This document shows positions 22,649 to 33,709 of a DNA stretch of 64,000 nt, piece after piece. The notes under the pieces are model-generated. The model was not told where the DNA came from. It worked only from the letters and a program-made list of their open reading frames with translations, and searched no databases. This stretch comes from Nannobrachium achirus (taxonomy: Eukaryota; Chordata; Actinopteri; Myctophiformes; Myctophidae). The position numbers and the translations under genes were made by a program. The first letter of the stretch is position 1, and the number at the start of each line of letters is the position of its first letter. The stretch is from NCBI GenBank assembly GCA_963921795.1, contig OY997641.1:73363272-73427271 (forward strand). Direction: 5' to 3'.

Positions 22649-22922
22649 GAAGGCCAAAAGATATTTGTGCAATTCTCCTAACGTTTAGGACAAATTATTA
22701 GAAGCCCTGTAGGGAAAAAGAAGTAGTTGGCAGAACATAACGTGTCACAATAAATTTAAAAGGCACAAAAAAAAAGAATGTACAAAACAGGGAAATGCTA
22801 CACATTGTCAGTGCATATAGTGCCTTCAGTAGTGTGCTTAAGGCACTAATCTTTTGTTTTTCTTAACAAACAGTCCAACAAGAGAACAAGAAATTGAACA
22901 GTGGACATAAGGCTACATTGCC

Positions 22923-23239
22923 TTAAAGGAGTAGTTCACCCCCCAAATGATATTTTTTCTATTGATTAGTCATGCCATGGAGACTAGAGTTCAATAATAT
23001 TTTTAGTTTTGTCGCATTCCTAAGACAAAAATGTGATAATAAATTTACCCCCATTCATTCCGGTAGGTGACACGTTTTGAAACGTGTCACCTACCGGAAT
23101 CAATGGGGGTAAATTTACTGTTATCACATTTTTGTCTTAGGAATGCGACAAAAACCTAAAAATATTATTGAACTCTAGTCTCCATGGCATGACTAATCAA
23201 TAGAAAAAATATCATTTTGGGGGTGAACTACTCCTTTAA
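22923..23239. mobile_element. Palindromic TTAA element, 317 bp, in array unit 2
   Basis: TTAAAGGAGTAGTTCACCCC ... GGGGTGAACTACTCCTTTAA. Arms of about 150 bp with a centre near GTTTTGAAAC. It is unrelated in sequence to the palindrome in unit 1 except at the termini, yet occupies the same TTAA of the repeat unit. Confidence 0.82.
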
Positions 23240-24132
23240 GAAGGCCAAAAGATATTTGTGCAATTCTCCTAACGTTTAGGACAAATTATTAGAAGCCCTG
23301 TAGGGAACAATAAGTAGTTGGCAGAACATAACGTGTCACAATAAATTTAAAAGGCACAAAAAAAAGAATGTACAAAACAGGGAAATGCTACACATTGTCA
23401 GTGCATATAGTGCCTTCAGTAGTGTGCTTAAGGCACTAATCTTTTGTTTTTCTTAACAAACAGTCCAACAAGAGAACAAGAAATTGAACAGTGGACATAA
23501 GGCTACATTGCCTTAAGAAGGCCAAAAGATATTTGTGCAATTCTCCTAACGTTTAGGACAAATTATTAGAAGCCCTGTAGGGAAAAAGAAGTAGTTGGCA
23601 GAACATAACGTGTCACAATAAATTTAAAAGGCACAAAAAAAAGAATGTACAAAACAGGGAAATGCTACACATTGTCAGTGCATATAGTGCCTTCAGTAGT
23701 GTGCTTAAGGCACTAATCTTTTGTTTTTCTTAACAAACAGTCCAACAAGAGAACAAGAAATTGAACAGTGGACATAAGGCTACATTGCCTTAAGAAGGCC
23801 AAAAGATATTTGTGCAATTCTCCTAACGTTTAGGACAAATTATTAGAAGCCCTGTAGGGAAAAAGAAGTAGTTGGCAGAACATAACGTGTCACAATAAAT
23901 TTAAAAGGCACAAAAAAAAAGAATGTACAAAACAGGGAAATGCTACACATTGTCAGTGCATATAGTACCTTCAGTAGTGTGCTTAAGGCACTAATCCTTT
24001 GTTTTTCTTAATCCTTTCACTTGAGGAAGAATTTGCATTGCTTATGTGCATGAGGTAGGTAACAAGGCTAAGACGAAACACTAACCACCAACACTAAAAA
24101 CAGCAGCAATGCAATCCTTTTGCCTAAGGCAA

Positions 24133-26745
24133 TTAGACAATATCCATAACCCATATAGAGGGATTGAGGACACTATTGAAATCAAATCGGAGATCTGGAT
24201 AACTGCTGTACCTGATGGGTATCTTTAAAATGCAACCACATGTGTGTGACTGCGGTCTTCGTTCGAATTCAGATGTTTCGATGAACTCGACAGTGATAGG
24301 TTTATCCATTAAGTTAGCCCCAGTGCAAAACCTCAGGAAGTGCTGTAGAGTGTTGACATCCACTTCTCCAAGATATCTCTTCAGGTAGCGCGAAACTGTA
24401 TTCTGTTGTGGATTCATTAGATATGGGAATTGAAGGAGTGCCTTCACACCCCTGGCTGTGGGAGTTTTCTCCTTTATGACACGATGCAGGTCATCTGGTG
24501 GTAACACACTTGCTAAGCGTGCCACAATGGGACGCCAACAATCGATTACATAATTGGGTGCCTGTATAAGAGCCTTGTGCCCCAGCGAAGACAGCAGTGG
24601 GATCAGATTCTCCTCAGTGGGAATGTGATGGCACTCATGTGATTCGAGGGCATCAATCAATGTTTCACCATCAACCGAGCTGAAGTCATCCAGAGCCTTT
24701 TGGATGACCTCTCTCTCATTAACAGACACGTACTTCAAGAAGGTGTCCTTTAAGCCACTGGTGATTGTGCCATAAAGCGCTTCTTCCAGGAACGGAGTTG
24801 CAAGTTTCACCGGGAAATAGCCGGCAACCCTCCACCCTACTACGAGTATTCTGCCAATAGCCTGCCACTCTTCAGATTGATACTCGTGCCTAATAAATGG
24901 AACTTTAACATCACATCCAAGGGTGCATCTATCATAAAAATCTGTCCAGAACTCGGTGAAGCAGTCTCTGGTAACACCGCCTCCCTCTCCTTGTTCTAGG
25001 GAACCATTGGGCAGACGCATTTTTATGACACATACTTCAGCATCTAGAATATCAGGATCTTTGAATTCCTTTATCATATCGTGTAAACAATGTCCCCTCC
25101 GTATGATTAATGTGAAAACATCACTCACAGGATGATGTATGATGTCTGAATGTTCATTCAGAGTAGGCTCATCTGGAGCTGGACTCACGGGTGCTAAGTC
25201 AGGCAGCGCAGCAGGATGGTCTAACACGGCTTCTTGTGACGGCTCATTCAGAGTAGGCTCATTTAAAACTGTTCTCACAGATGGCGTTTCAAGCAGAGTC
25301 GCTGGCTGGGGTAGGTCATTCAGAGTAGATTGATTTAGAACTGGTCTCACAGCAGGTGGCAAGTCAAGCGAAGCAGCAGGCTGGGCTAACACGGCTTGTG
25401 GTGACTGTTCATTCAGGGTAGGCCGATTTAAAAATGGTCTCGCAGGTGTTAAGTCATGCAGCGCTGCAGGTCGGGGTAACGCGGCCTCTTCCGTCAGGTC
25501 ATACAGAGGAACAGGCTGATTAGGAACCGGTCTGACAGGTGGTGAGTGAGGCAGAGTGGATGGATGGGGTAGCACGGCTTCTGGCGTCTCTGGGGTTATC
25601 TGGGGTTGTTGGACAGCCAGATGCCAAGCCATATTTACCATGTCTGATGGTACCCATTGCAATGTGTCAGCTTGCTGAAATGACCTATTTGTCGTCCCAG
25701 GGCCAAATTGTATTTCTGTGTCATTAGGGTCTACGTCCCATGACAACTGACTCAAAGAAACACGCTCACTTCTAGTCAGATCGACTATCCGGGTGGAAGT
25801 CATAGGTATGTCCCCATCTGAAGAGATCGAATCTATGTGTGAATCGCTGATGGGCTCTCCTTCTGGGTCCGACAAACCCTCCAGTTCCTCCAATGAAGGC
25901 ACAACTAGCTGTTCATCTGAGGAAACCCCAGGGCTCCTTTTTTTTGTACACAAGTACAGTCTGAGTATTTTGGCCTGACTTTCCTCGTACAGATTCTCCA
26001 AATTGCGACTTTTGTTAGTGGTATCTACAATATTGCACTCGATTTCTGTACTATAGTAAGACAGCTTGTGTTTTTTACTGGATATGCCGCTGGGGAAAAA
26101 GAGAGATTCAGCATAGTCTTTAATATCTTCTATAGTTTTATCTTTTTCTATGCTTACATTTCTCGTGCCACCGCCTTTGGCTTCTTTGACCTGTTTATAT
26201 TTCTGGTCCTTTTCATCGAAGTCCATCCAACCAAGCTGAACCTTTCTTGTTTTTTTTATTGCATTTCTATTGCCCAAACCTAATCTGCCAGAACCTAATG
26301 CAACTCTTGATTTGGATTTTTTGACAGTTCCAGATTCCACTGGAGACAACAGTTTGTTTTTAAGCCTTTCAACGATGGCGTCTCGCCTGGTCTTGGCATC
26401 AGTTGATCCCTTTAACTGCCTGCAGTATGCGACTGTAGAAATCCGATCACCAGCTTTCGGGAGGTACTTGGAAAGATCGCTGTCGGTCATCACTGGTATC
26501 ACAGAAGCATCAATCTTTGGGTGTCGTTGGGGGGAGGGGGGAAAACACACAGAAAAAAAGGATATCATGATTAGATTAAAACACATTCATGACAGCCTTT
26601 TCGTGTACCTATACACACCCTTTTCCAATAAAAGTGAATTATTGTGACATCAATAAATATGACTTACATTTTGATTGTCCATCTCTTCAATCAGGGCCTC
26701 ATCGATATTCCTGCCCCTCAGAAATAATTTCAGGTCGGCATCCAT
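24133..26745 (-). CDS. HECT-type E3 ubiquitin ligase with SAM-like N-terminus (two coding exons)
   Basis: Exon 1 is 26745-26668 (MDADLKLFLRGRNIDEALIE...), donor AAAAT|GTAAGT; exon 2 is 26514-24133 after acceptor CACCCAAAG|ATT; phase 0; 819 residues. The ATG follows an acceptor-like TTTCCACAG by 7 nt. A SAM-like region spans about 1-70, with IDASVIPVMTDSDLSKYLPK after the junction. A basic/conserved region (70-215) includes VQLGWMDFDEKD and KGGGTRNVS. Acidic then Pro-rich repeats fill 220-485. The HECT domain covers about 490-819, from IIRRGHCLHDM through EGGGVTRDCFTEFW to the catalytic loop SHTCGC (active Cys about 785) and the C-terminus NPSIWVMDIV. It resembles G2E3-like ligases, which move ubiquitin from E2 to substrate through that Cys. 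Open throughout. Its role in the transposon is unknown; host-factor turnover is only a guess. Confidence 0.85.
25140..25600 (-). repeat. Pro-rich tandem repeat inside the HECT coding exon
   Basis: About five degenerate units of roughly 32-36 codons with the pattern RPVLNxPTLNE, then QAVLxxPAAL. All keep the frame. Probably a disordered spacer between the N-terminal region and the HECT domain. Confidence 0.7.
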
Positions 26746-27135
26746 CTTAATGCTGTGGAAAGAAACATTAGAATTTAGAAAGTCATTTTTAAACTGGTTG
26801 AACTTGAAGCACAACTCTACCCTACATTACTTCTAGGCTGTGTTTCTTACTTATTTTGATCCTAAACGACTGATGCCTGTGGTAAATATGTCCTTCAGCT
26901 ATAGGATAAACTTTAGCGGTAACAGGAGCGTTCCCGTATGGGCTTGGCACCTGTTTTTAAAAAGTTACGTTGTCTGATGATGTGCTTGGCAAACAAAGTC
27001 TGTTTTGTGAGATCAAAGTCTCTTACATTCAAACAATTCATGTTAGTTAAAAATGTGGGCATTGAGTCCTTCCCTGGCATTGTGTAGTAATCAGATGACT
27101 GCAATGTGTGCTCTGCGTGATGCATAGATATTCAC

Positions 27136-27479
27136 CTGTGACCTTGAAGGCCTGGCCCCGCAATCTGTCAGTCAGCACCCCAGAAACCGACGTCCAGTAG
27201 CGAGGGCGGGAAAGAGGGTGTCAGACCGCCATTCCGAAACACCGCCATTCCGAACATTGACTAGGGTTAGGGTTAGGGTTAGGGGTAGGGGTAGGGGTAG
27301 GGTTAGGGTTAGTTAGGGTTAGGGTTAGGGTTAGGGTAAGGGTTAGGGTTAGGGTTAGGGGTAGGGTTAGGGTTAGAAGTCAATGTTCGGAATGGCGGTG
27401 TTTCGGAATGGCGGGGTGTAACCGGGAAAGAGGCTGGGACAGCCAAAACACCTGAGGTCCCGAAGAAAAGAACCGCAAA
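27136..27479 (-). other. Leader-exon-like cassette C' (right arm only), split by a MITE
   Basis: Third copy of the cassette, closest to the HECT gene; acceptor and donor are intact but a 206-bp MITE lies in its middle. Confidence 0.5.
27217..27424. mobile_element. MITE with TTAGGG-type core inside the right arm
   Basis: Inverted ends CCGCCATTCCGAAACACCGC ... GCGGTGTTTCGGAATGGCGG enclose about 110 bp of TTAGGG/GGTTAGGGG repeats (27263-27376). GGGAAAGAGG is present on both sides (27208-27217, 27424-27433), probably the target duplication. The other four cassette copies lack it. Confidence 0.75.
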
Positions 27480-27767
27480 CTGCAAAGAAATACACAAAAC
27501 CAAATGTGAGCTAGAGGCAAATATGTATTTCAGCTTTAGGATAAACTTTTGCGGTAACAGGAGCGTCCCCGTATGGGCTTGTCACCTGTTTTTAAAAAGT
27601 TACGTTGTCTGATGATGTGCTTGGCAAACAAAGTCTGTTTTGTGAGATCAAAGTCTCTTACATTCAAACAATTCATGTTAGTTAAAAATGTGGGCATTGA
27701 GTCCTCCCCCCTCCTGTAGTAATCAGATGACTGCAATGTGTGTTCTGCGTGATGCATAGATATTCAC

Positions 27768-27894
27768 CTGTGACCTTGAAGGCCTGGCCCCGCAATCTGT
27801 CAGTCAGCACCCAAGAAACCGACGTCCAGTAGCGAGGGCGGGTACAGGCTGGGACAGCCAAAACACCTGAGGTCCCGAAGAAAAGAACCGCAAA
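27768..27894 (-). other. Leader-exon-like cassette B' (right arm)
   Basis: Mirror of 14861-14987, 127 nt, splice-like sites intact. Confidence 0.5.
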
Positions 27895-28201
27895 CTGCAA
27901 AGAAATACATACACAAACCCAAATGTGAGCTAGATTTGATGCCTGAGGCAAATATTTATTTCAGCTTTAGGATGAACTTTAGCGGTAACAGGAGCGTCCC
28001 TGTATGGGCTTGGCACCTCTTTGTAAAAAGTTACGTTGTCTGATGATGTGCTTGGCAAACAAAGTCTGTTTTGTGAGATCAAAGTATCTTACATTCAAAC
28101 AATTCATGTTAGTTCAAAATGTGGGCATTGAGTCCTCCCCTAGGATTGTGTAGTAATCAGATGACTGCAATGTGTGTTCTGCGTGATGCATAGATATTCA
28201 C

Positions 28202-28300
28202 CTGTGACCTTGAAGGCCTGGCCCCGCAATCTGTCAGTCTGCAACCCAGAAACCGACGTCCAGTAGCGGGGTCGGGAACCAGGCTTCTGCAATCCGCCAA
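28202..28300 (-). other. Leader-exon-like cassette A' (right arm)
   Basis: Mirror of 14455-14553 with both splice-like sites intact; faces the HECT gene. Confidence 0.5.
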
Positions 28301-29275
28301 CTGCAAACAAATACACAAAGACACGTGTGAGCTAGAATTGATGCCTTCACCTGTTACCTCGTACGCCAGGCTCAGACAAGCACTACTCCTGTTGTCTCAG
28401 AGCAAACAACCACTACCTGTTATCCAGCACAGGGACATGACTGAAAGCTACAAGTGATGTTTTTGGGGTTTTTTTGGTCTGAAAAAGATATCCATCTAAC
28501 ACCTATATCCTATGACAAATGTGACTCCCCAAATACTCTTTACCATACGAAACCTTTATAAACTTATCTAACTCCACCATAGCCAATAGCAGGTGCTAAA
28601 TGGCCTCACTAAAGTATACAGCATTTCATGTTAATAATACATTTTAAACTATAAGTGTGGCTTTAAGTGGAGTTGTTACCTGAATAAAAGTTGTTTTGCT
28701 ATATAAAGTTTGATTGCTGATCTGTGTACTGTTCAAATGCTAAATGCCTACATTGCAAATTAATAAATTGACTTTCACATCAATAATTAGAAAATCACTT
28801 AAAGCACATCAATAAAGGTTTAGTTGTGAGTAACTATAAGGTAGATTAATGGTCTTCATTTAATCTGATAAAGTAATAGATGAAATACAGATTGTGCCTC
28901 TAGGTATTCTTTAGCAAAAAATAATCTGCACATTGAATGTGAAGGATAGCAGGTAAACAGAAATGTCTTCTGAAAAGTACATCTCAATTTAAGAAAATAT
29001 ATGCGACATTTCACGGTCACAATAGAGTTCAACGTATGAACCATAGAGGTAATGGTCAGAAGTTTTATATATTACACCCACTGAGGTGTAATATGTAAGA
29101 TGATAACTTTAAGATCATAAAGTTAAAAGGGTCTGACCGCTTGGGCAGATCACAACATGGACGCTGGATTAATACGGCATCGGTCTGCGTCCTGTCAGGC
29201 GCACGTTTGTTTAGTCATTATTAATCAAATACTGCCTGCAACAATAATAGATCCTCTATTGTTGTGTCTTATTTA

Positions 29276-29284
29276 CTTTATATA
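29276..29284 (-). promoter_or_regulatory. Possible TATA box for inward transcription (right arm)
   Basis: Mirror of 13471-13479; would serve the HECT gene. Confidence 0.25.
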
Positions 29285-29493
29285 TTCCACAGATTAGTTA
29301 AAGAATGCTGGAGAGTGTTTCTCCGAGATGCACTGTGGGTGGTTTATTTCACCGTCATCGGGTACATAGCGGAAGCCTAGCTTACATCGCCCTCTAGTGT
29401 CACACCACTAGGAATGTCAGTAGTAATATAATGACAATATATGAGTTGTAAGGGTTACATTTTTACTAAGTAATATAGCGCTTGGAATAACAT

Positions 29494-30600
29494 TACAGTT
29501 TTTCATGATTGTTAACACACAAAAATTTTAAATTTGGCACAATTTTCACAACCTTCACTTCATGTACCTATAGCTTGACCTGATTTGGCACTACTTCACA
29601 CTCGCTTTTCATGCATTAGACTCGGATTCTCCTTCTTTACACTCTGATGTCATGTTGTTGCACACACTTCTCATGTAAAATCTCAAAGCATCAACCTATA
29701 AAACACGGATGTCAATTACACATCACCTTGTTGTCTAAACACTATACACAATGTTCAGTTGTTGCACACACTTCTCACTTAAAATCTCAAAGTATCAACA
29801 CACAACACACAACTATTCAAAACTCTACACATTCAAGTCTGATGTCAATTACGCAAGCACCTTGTTGTCTAAACACTACACACAATGTTCAGTTGTTGCA
29901 CAACTGAACATTGAGACAGGAACCAGAGGCAGATATGGGCACACAATACAAAAAATTATTTGAAATACAAAGATACAAATACCAGGATAGTGTCACCAGG
30001 ATAGTATCTTGGTGACACTATCCTGGTCAATATTAGACCAAGTACTAAGCAAGTATTTAGATTTTTTTCAAAATACTTTTTTGTATTTTGTGCCCATCTC
30101 TGACCGGAGGCATGGTGCCTAAATCTACTGTAAATCATGTACCCAAATAAAACTTTTTGGTTGCATATTTGTGTGCTGTTTTATGTTTGACTATATAAAA
30201 AAGTAGGCCAACACTGAGAAATTTTACAAAAGGATAAATAGCTCATTCTCCAGAGTCAATGTCATTCATATGGTGTGTTCCAATTCAATGATTGTGTTTT
30301 CAATTTTGCACTTCATTGTGCTGTAGATGCTTGGTAGTGTGCAGCAAATCTTAGTTGTGTGTACTGAATGAAAGGTATGTGTCATTTGAAAATATGGCAG
30401 TGTGTACCAAATAAAACATGAGTTCCATTTTGTGAACACAGTTAAGTGATTTTATGGCAAAGAGTCATCTTGGGAAGGGAGTGTCAGGTGAAATGAAAAC
30501 ACAAGTTCCATTTTGTCAACACAGTTAAGTGATTTGATGGCAAAGTGATCATCTTGGGAAGGGAGTGTGAGGTTTAGCAAAACAATCATGAAAAACTGTA
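29494..30600. mobile_element. Mariner/Tc1-type element inside right inverted repeat
   Basis: Mirror copy of 12083-13262 with the same TA duplication and ends. It lacks about 85 bp near the outer end, where ATCATGATTG-type sequence jumps directly to GCTAAACCTCACAC on the complementary strand. Confidence 0.68.
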
Positions 30601-31027
30601 ACACAAACAAGAAAAAGATAACTTACAGGATTAACAGGAGATTGGTCTTGTCTGCTTCTGTCCTTTGGAAGCCTCACCGAGGGATACAAGCGGCTGGTGA
30701 TGATTGCAGATGCACAGCTGTTTCTGATTGCAGCATTTGGCGGGTCTTATTAACTACTCGTAATTACGAGATGTGGAATTCATTCCCACGAGTTCCTTAT
30801 CTCGTAATTACGAGATGTGGAATTCATTCCCACGAGTTCCTTATCTCGTAATATCAAATTACTCATCTCGTGGGCTCGAGTTCCTTACTCGTGATCACGA
30901 GTTGGTCAAGTCGTAATAACGAGTGGCATCTCGTGGGTACGGGTGCGGATCCCGTTATATCGAGATCTTTCTCGTGGCCACGCCTGCGCTTTTTTGCGGA
31001 GGTCGGTGGCCACTGCGGGGCTCCGTA

Positions 31028-31033
31028 GAAATG
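31028..31033 (+). other. Right target-site duplication GAAATG
   Basis: Matches 11650-11655; sequence then continues GGCCACTCTTTATTG as in units A and C. Confidence 0.9.
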
Positions 31034-31065
31034 GCCACTCTTTATTGAAAGATACGGAAGATAAG

Positions 31066-31292
31066 GGCGGCAGTGGCTCAGGGGTAGAGAAACTGTCATT
31101 AGAACACAGAGGGTTCCTGAAGGATTCCCAGTTTGATCCCGGACTCCCTCAGAGTTGGTGTTGAAGAGTCCTTGAGCAAGAACCCCTGGTTGCTCCCGAT
31201 GAGCAGGTTGGTGCCTTGAATGGGTGAATGTAAATCTATGTAAAGCGCTTTGGATAAAGTCGCTATAAAAATGCACAATTTACCATTTAAGG
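31066..31292 (+). mobile_element. tRNA-derived SINE (unit B copy)
   Basis: Uninterrupted version of 5086-6190: head GGCGGCAGTGGCTCAGGGGT, tail AAGCGCTTTGGATAAAGTCG. It begins 38 bp after the giant element. Confidence 0.65.
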
Positions 31293-32217
31293 GTACTTCT
31301 GCGGGCCTGAAGAGAATTGTAGAATCAGTGGTCATCGAGTAAGCACTTTATATTTCAAATATTTATATTTATAGATCAGGCTTTTGCTGTGGTAGCCTAT
31401 ATCCCTACTCTCTCTCATAATGTTCATAGGGCTCAATAGAGGGCACGTTTGTCCCACTACAACCAGACAGGTTAAAAGTATCAATTTCAGACATAATATG
31501 TCTGAAATGTTTTTTATTCAAGAGGTTTTTGGAAATATATTATATTTCCAACAACCTCTTGAATAACAAAAAAAAAAAAAGAAAAGAAAAATGCTGAAAC
31601 TGAACGAACGAAACCACTTTGCACAGTGATGTCCAGATATGGGCATGAAAGGGACAAGGACTGACAGATATGTATGGTCATATCAGTTGGATTGGCGGTG
31701 CGACAGAGGTGTGAGTGCTCCATTGTGGCCCAAACTCTTGACCGGATAGTCGCTCAGTCGTAAGTTGTGACTCATGACATGAGTTTTGTTTGTAGTAGTC
31801 CCATACATACATCATTGTGTTCATGCTTAGCTGCACACTTCTCAAAATGAAAATCAAAACATATCGGGCAAGACTGATTCATCAACAAAGGAAGTCATGC
31901 CCATAGGCCAATGGGCTGTCCAGATATGGGCATGAAAGGGACAAGGACTGACAGATATGTATGGTCATATCAGTTGGATTGGCGGTGCGACAGAGGTGTG
32001 AGTGCTCCATTGTGGCCCAAACTCTTGACCTATAGCAACAAAAAATAGCTTACATCAGGATGGGGACAATTAATTTATCTCTTAGAACAAGTAGTGACTG
32101 ATCCTTTCAACTGAACAAAACATACTAAACGTCTATAGTTTGATTTGATTACGTCATGGTATAATATACGGTTGCTGCATGGTAACCAAAAGTTCTTTCT
32201 ACTGGTGATTTCCACAG

Positions 32218-32361
32218 AGCACCACAGGGAGAGGTCTACAGAGTCTAGAGAGATGGCCTCCCAAACATATTCAACATTGTCAGAGGAACAGCGAGAGATG
32301 GACAAGGGACGTGGACTGTTGGATGCAACGATGCAACCTGTAGTAAAGTTATACAGGATAG
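32218..32361 (+). CDS. Exon 2 of the zinc-finger protein (unit B copy)
   Basis: 144 nt, acceptor TTTCCACAG|AG and donor AGGATAG|GTATGT, same frame and almost the same residues as 6776-6919 (EEQREMDKGRGLLDATMQPV). It is the copy nearest the finger exon at 36266, about 3.9 kb downstream, so it is the more likely partner. Exon 1 of this unit is missing, so a full transcript would have to start at the exon 1 of unit A and splice across the hAT remnant and the giant element, or use another start. Confidence 0.62.
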
Positions 32362-32480
32362 GTATGTAGTGTTTTATTTACTTTACAACCTGTTGTAAAG
32401 TTGTACAGGATAGGTATGTACTGTTTTATTTACTTTACAACCTGTTGTAAAGTTGTACAGGATAGGTATGTACTGTTTTA
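32362..32480 (+). repeat. 52-bp tandem repeat of the exon 2 donor (about 3 copies)
   Basis: Units TTTACAACCTGTTGTAAAGT with GTACAGGATAG|GTATGT repeat after exon 2. Confidence 0.7.
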
Positions 32481-32727
32481 TTCAATGTGGTTTAATCCTG
32501 TAGTAATGTTGTACAGGATAGGTTTGTAGTGTGTTAATGAATACAAGAATTCAAGCCCAAAACACGCTTGCCCCGCGTCAAATGCTGGCGATATTGCAAC
32601 GTGCGGCACCAGGTATTCCTAAAAGCAACCTCTATGTCTACGTCTAAACTTATTCCTAAACTTAACCTTAGTAAAACTAGGTCTAAACCAAACCTTATTC
32701 TTAAACGTAACTTCAGTAAAACTATGC

Positions 32728-33240
32728 TTAAAGTTATAATATGTAACTTTTTTTATAAAACATATCTTAAAATTGTCCTAACTATTACATCGCTAAAGTT
32801 TTAGAACCCCCACTCCGTTCATTTCAGCCCCAAAAGCCTTTTCTTTATATGTTTTCTACTTAGCCGTGACAGGGGCGGGATTTCGCGGCAAAATGACGTA
32901 ATCTGCATCATCCGTATACGTTGTGTATACGTTGGCCAATCACATTGCAGATCATACACACATGATACACTACCGGCCAATCACGTCTCTTCAGGAAATA
33001 GCTTGCTTCAACAGCTTTGTTTGCCCTGGTCTTGAAGTCTAGCCTGTAACTCCCCAACGCCGGTCCGCAGAGGGACACGAGACACCTCCACGGATGCGTG
33101 GCGAGGCGAGCCGGCGAGGCGGACGCGGTGGTCTGAAAGCCCGGTCCGCGGCGAAAAACGGCCGAAAAAAGCAGACGCGACCGCGGTTTGCTATAACGCT
33201 ACTGACCACTAGTTGAGCAACTTACACAGTATAACTTTAA
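32728..33240. mobile_element. TTAA-target element in intron 2 of unit B
   Basis: TTAAAGTTATAATATGTAAC ... CACAGTATAACTTTAA. The empty site is at 7231-7234 in unit A (CTATGCTTAAACCTAACC). GC-rich centre at 33055-33185, no coding content recognised. Confidence 0.75.
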
Positions 33241-33709
33241 ACCTAACCTTATTCCTAAACCTCTGAAAACTATTCCTTCTGTGGAAAAAAATGGGAGTGT
33301 GTTTTGGGTTGAGCTTTCCGGTTACCCTTAATTCTTATGACAATTATCATTATTATGAGAATGTACAAATGGAACCAAACGGACCCTTATAGGTTGATCT
33401 GATTCCATTTGTACACTCCCAGAGTTAAACACCCGTAAGGGACCATTTGGAACCCCCCCCAAGGAACCAGGGTCCCTGAACCACACCTTGAGGTCCACTG
33501 GTGTAGCAGAGTGTTTCCAGCGAGACAAGAATGCACAATGTTTGATCAGAATGGAACTGAGCCTTCATTAGTATCATTAGCTACACCTGTGAAGAAAGTA
33601 AGGAAGAGGCCCAATGTTTTCTATTATGGCTTGCATGGAGCCTAATGGGCTGGTGAGTGGTGCTAGTACCGCTATATTGTAAATAGTCAATGCATACTTG
33701 TCCTGTAAC

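Larger units (their letters stand above)
21953..24010 (-). repeat. Four-unit 277-bp tandem array, probably in the HECT 3' UTR
   Basis: Units begin CAGTCCAACAAGAGAACA at 21953, 22871, 23461 and 23738. Subtracting the two inserted palindromes gives a period of 277-278 bp. Units 3 and 4 are uninterrupted. Copies are almost identical, so the expansion is recent. Confidence 0.85.
11656..31027. mobile_element. 19.4 kb IS3-like (IS3EU-type) DNA transposon carrying a transposase and a HECT ubiquitin ligase
   Basis: Both ends read TACGGAGCCCCGCAGTGG inward and remain identical for at least 47 bp. A GAAATG duplication flanks the insert, and empty sites exist in units A and C, so the boundaries are base-exact. 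The layout is left inverted repeat 11656-15265, unique centre with two convergent genes (transposase +, HECT ligase -), right inverted repeat 26871-31027. The transposase has an intact D,D,E set and good splice sites. From memory the 6-bp duplication and TAC start fit the IS3EU superfamily; that assignment is inference. Length is large for a cut-and-paste element and the repeats are unusually long. Later insertions inside it are listed separately. Confidence 0.88.
26871..31027. repeat. Right terminal inverted repeat (4.2 kb)
   Basis: Reverse complement of the left arm with three instead of two leader-exon cassettes, and a telomere-motif MITE (27217-27424) in the innermost one. The outer 47 bp match the left end exactly. 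Confidence 0.9.

Noticed and set aside
26515-26586. First 24 codons of the long HECT frame (start at 26586)
   Set aside because: They read through a polypyrimidine intron end; the true start is the exon at 26745-26668, which supplies the SAM-like head.
27263-27376. Telomere end
   Set aside because: The TTAGGG-like run is short, imperfect and enclosed by inverted ends of a MITE, with normal sequence on both sides.
11656-31027. Assembly artefact creating a false inverted duplication
   Set aside because: The arms differ by several discrete indels, and exact target duplications plus two empty sites support a real insertion. Long reads would settle it.
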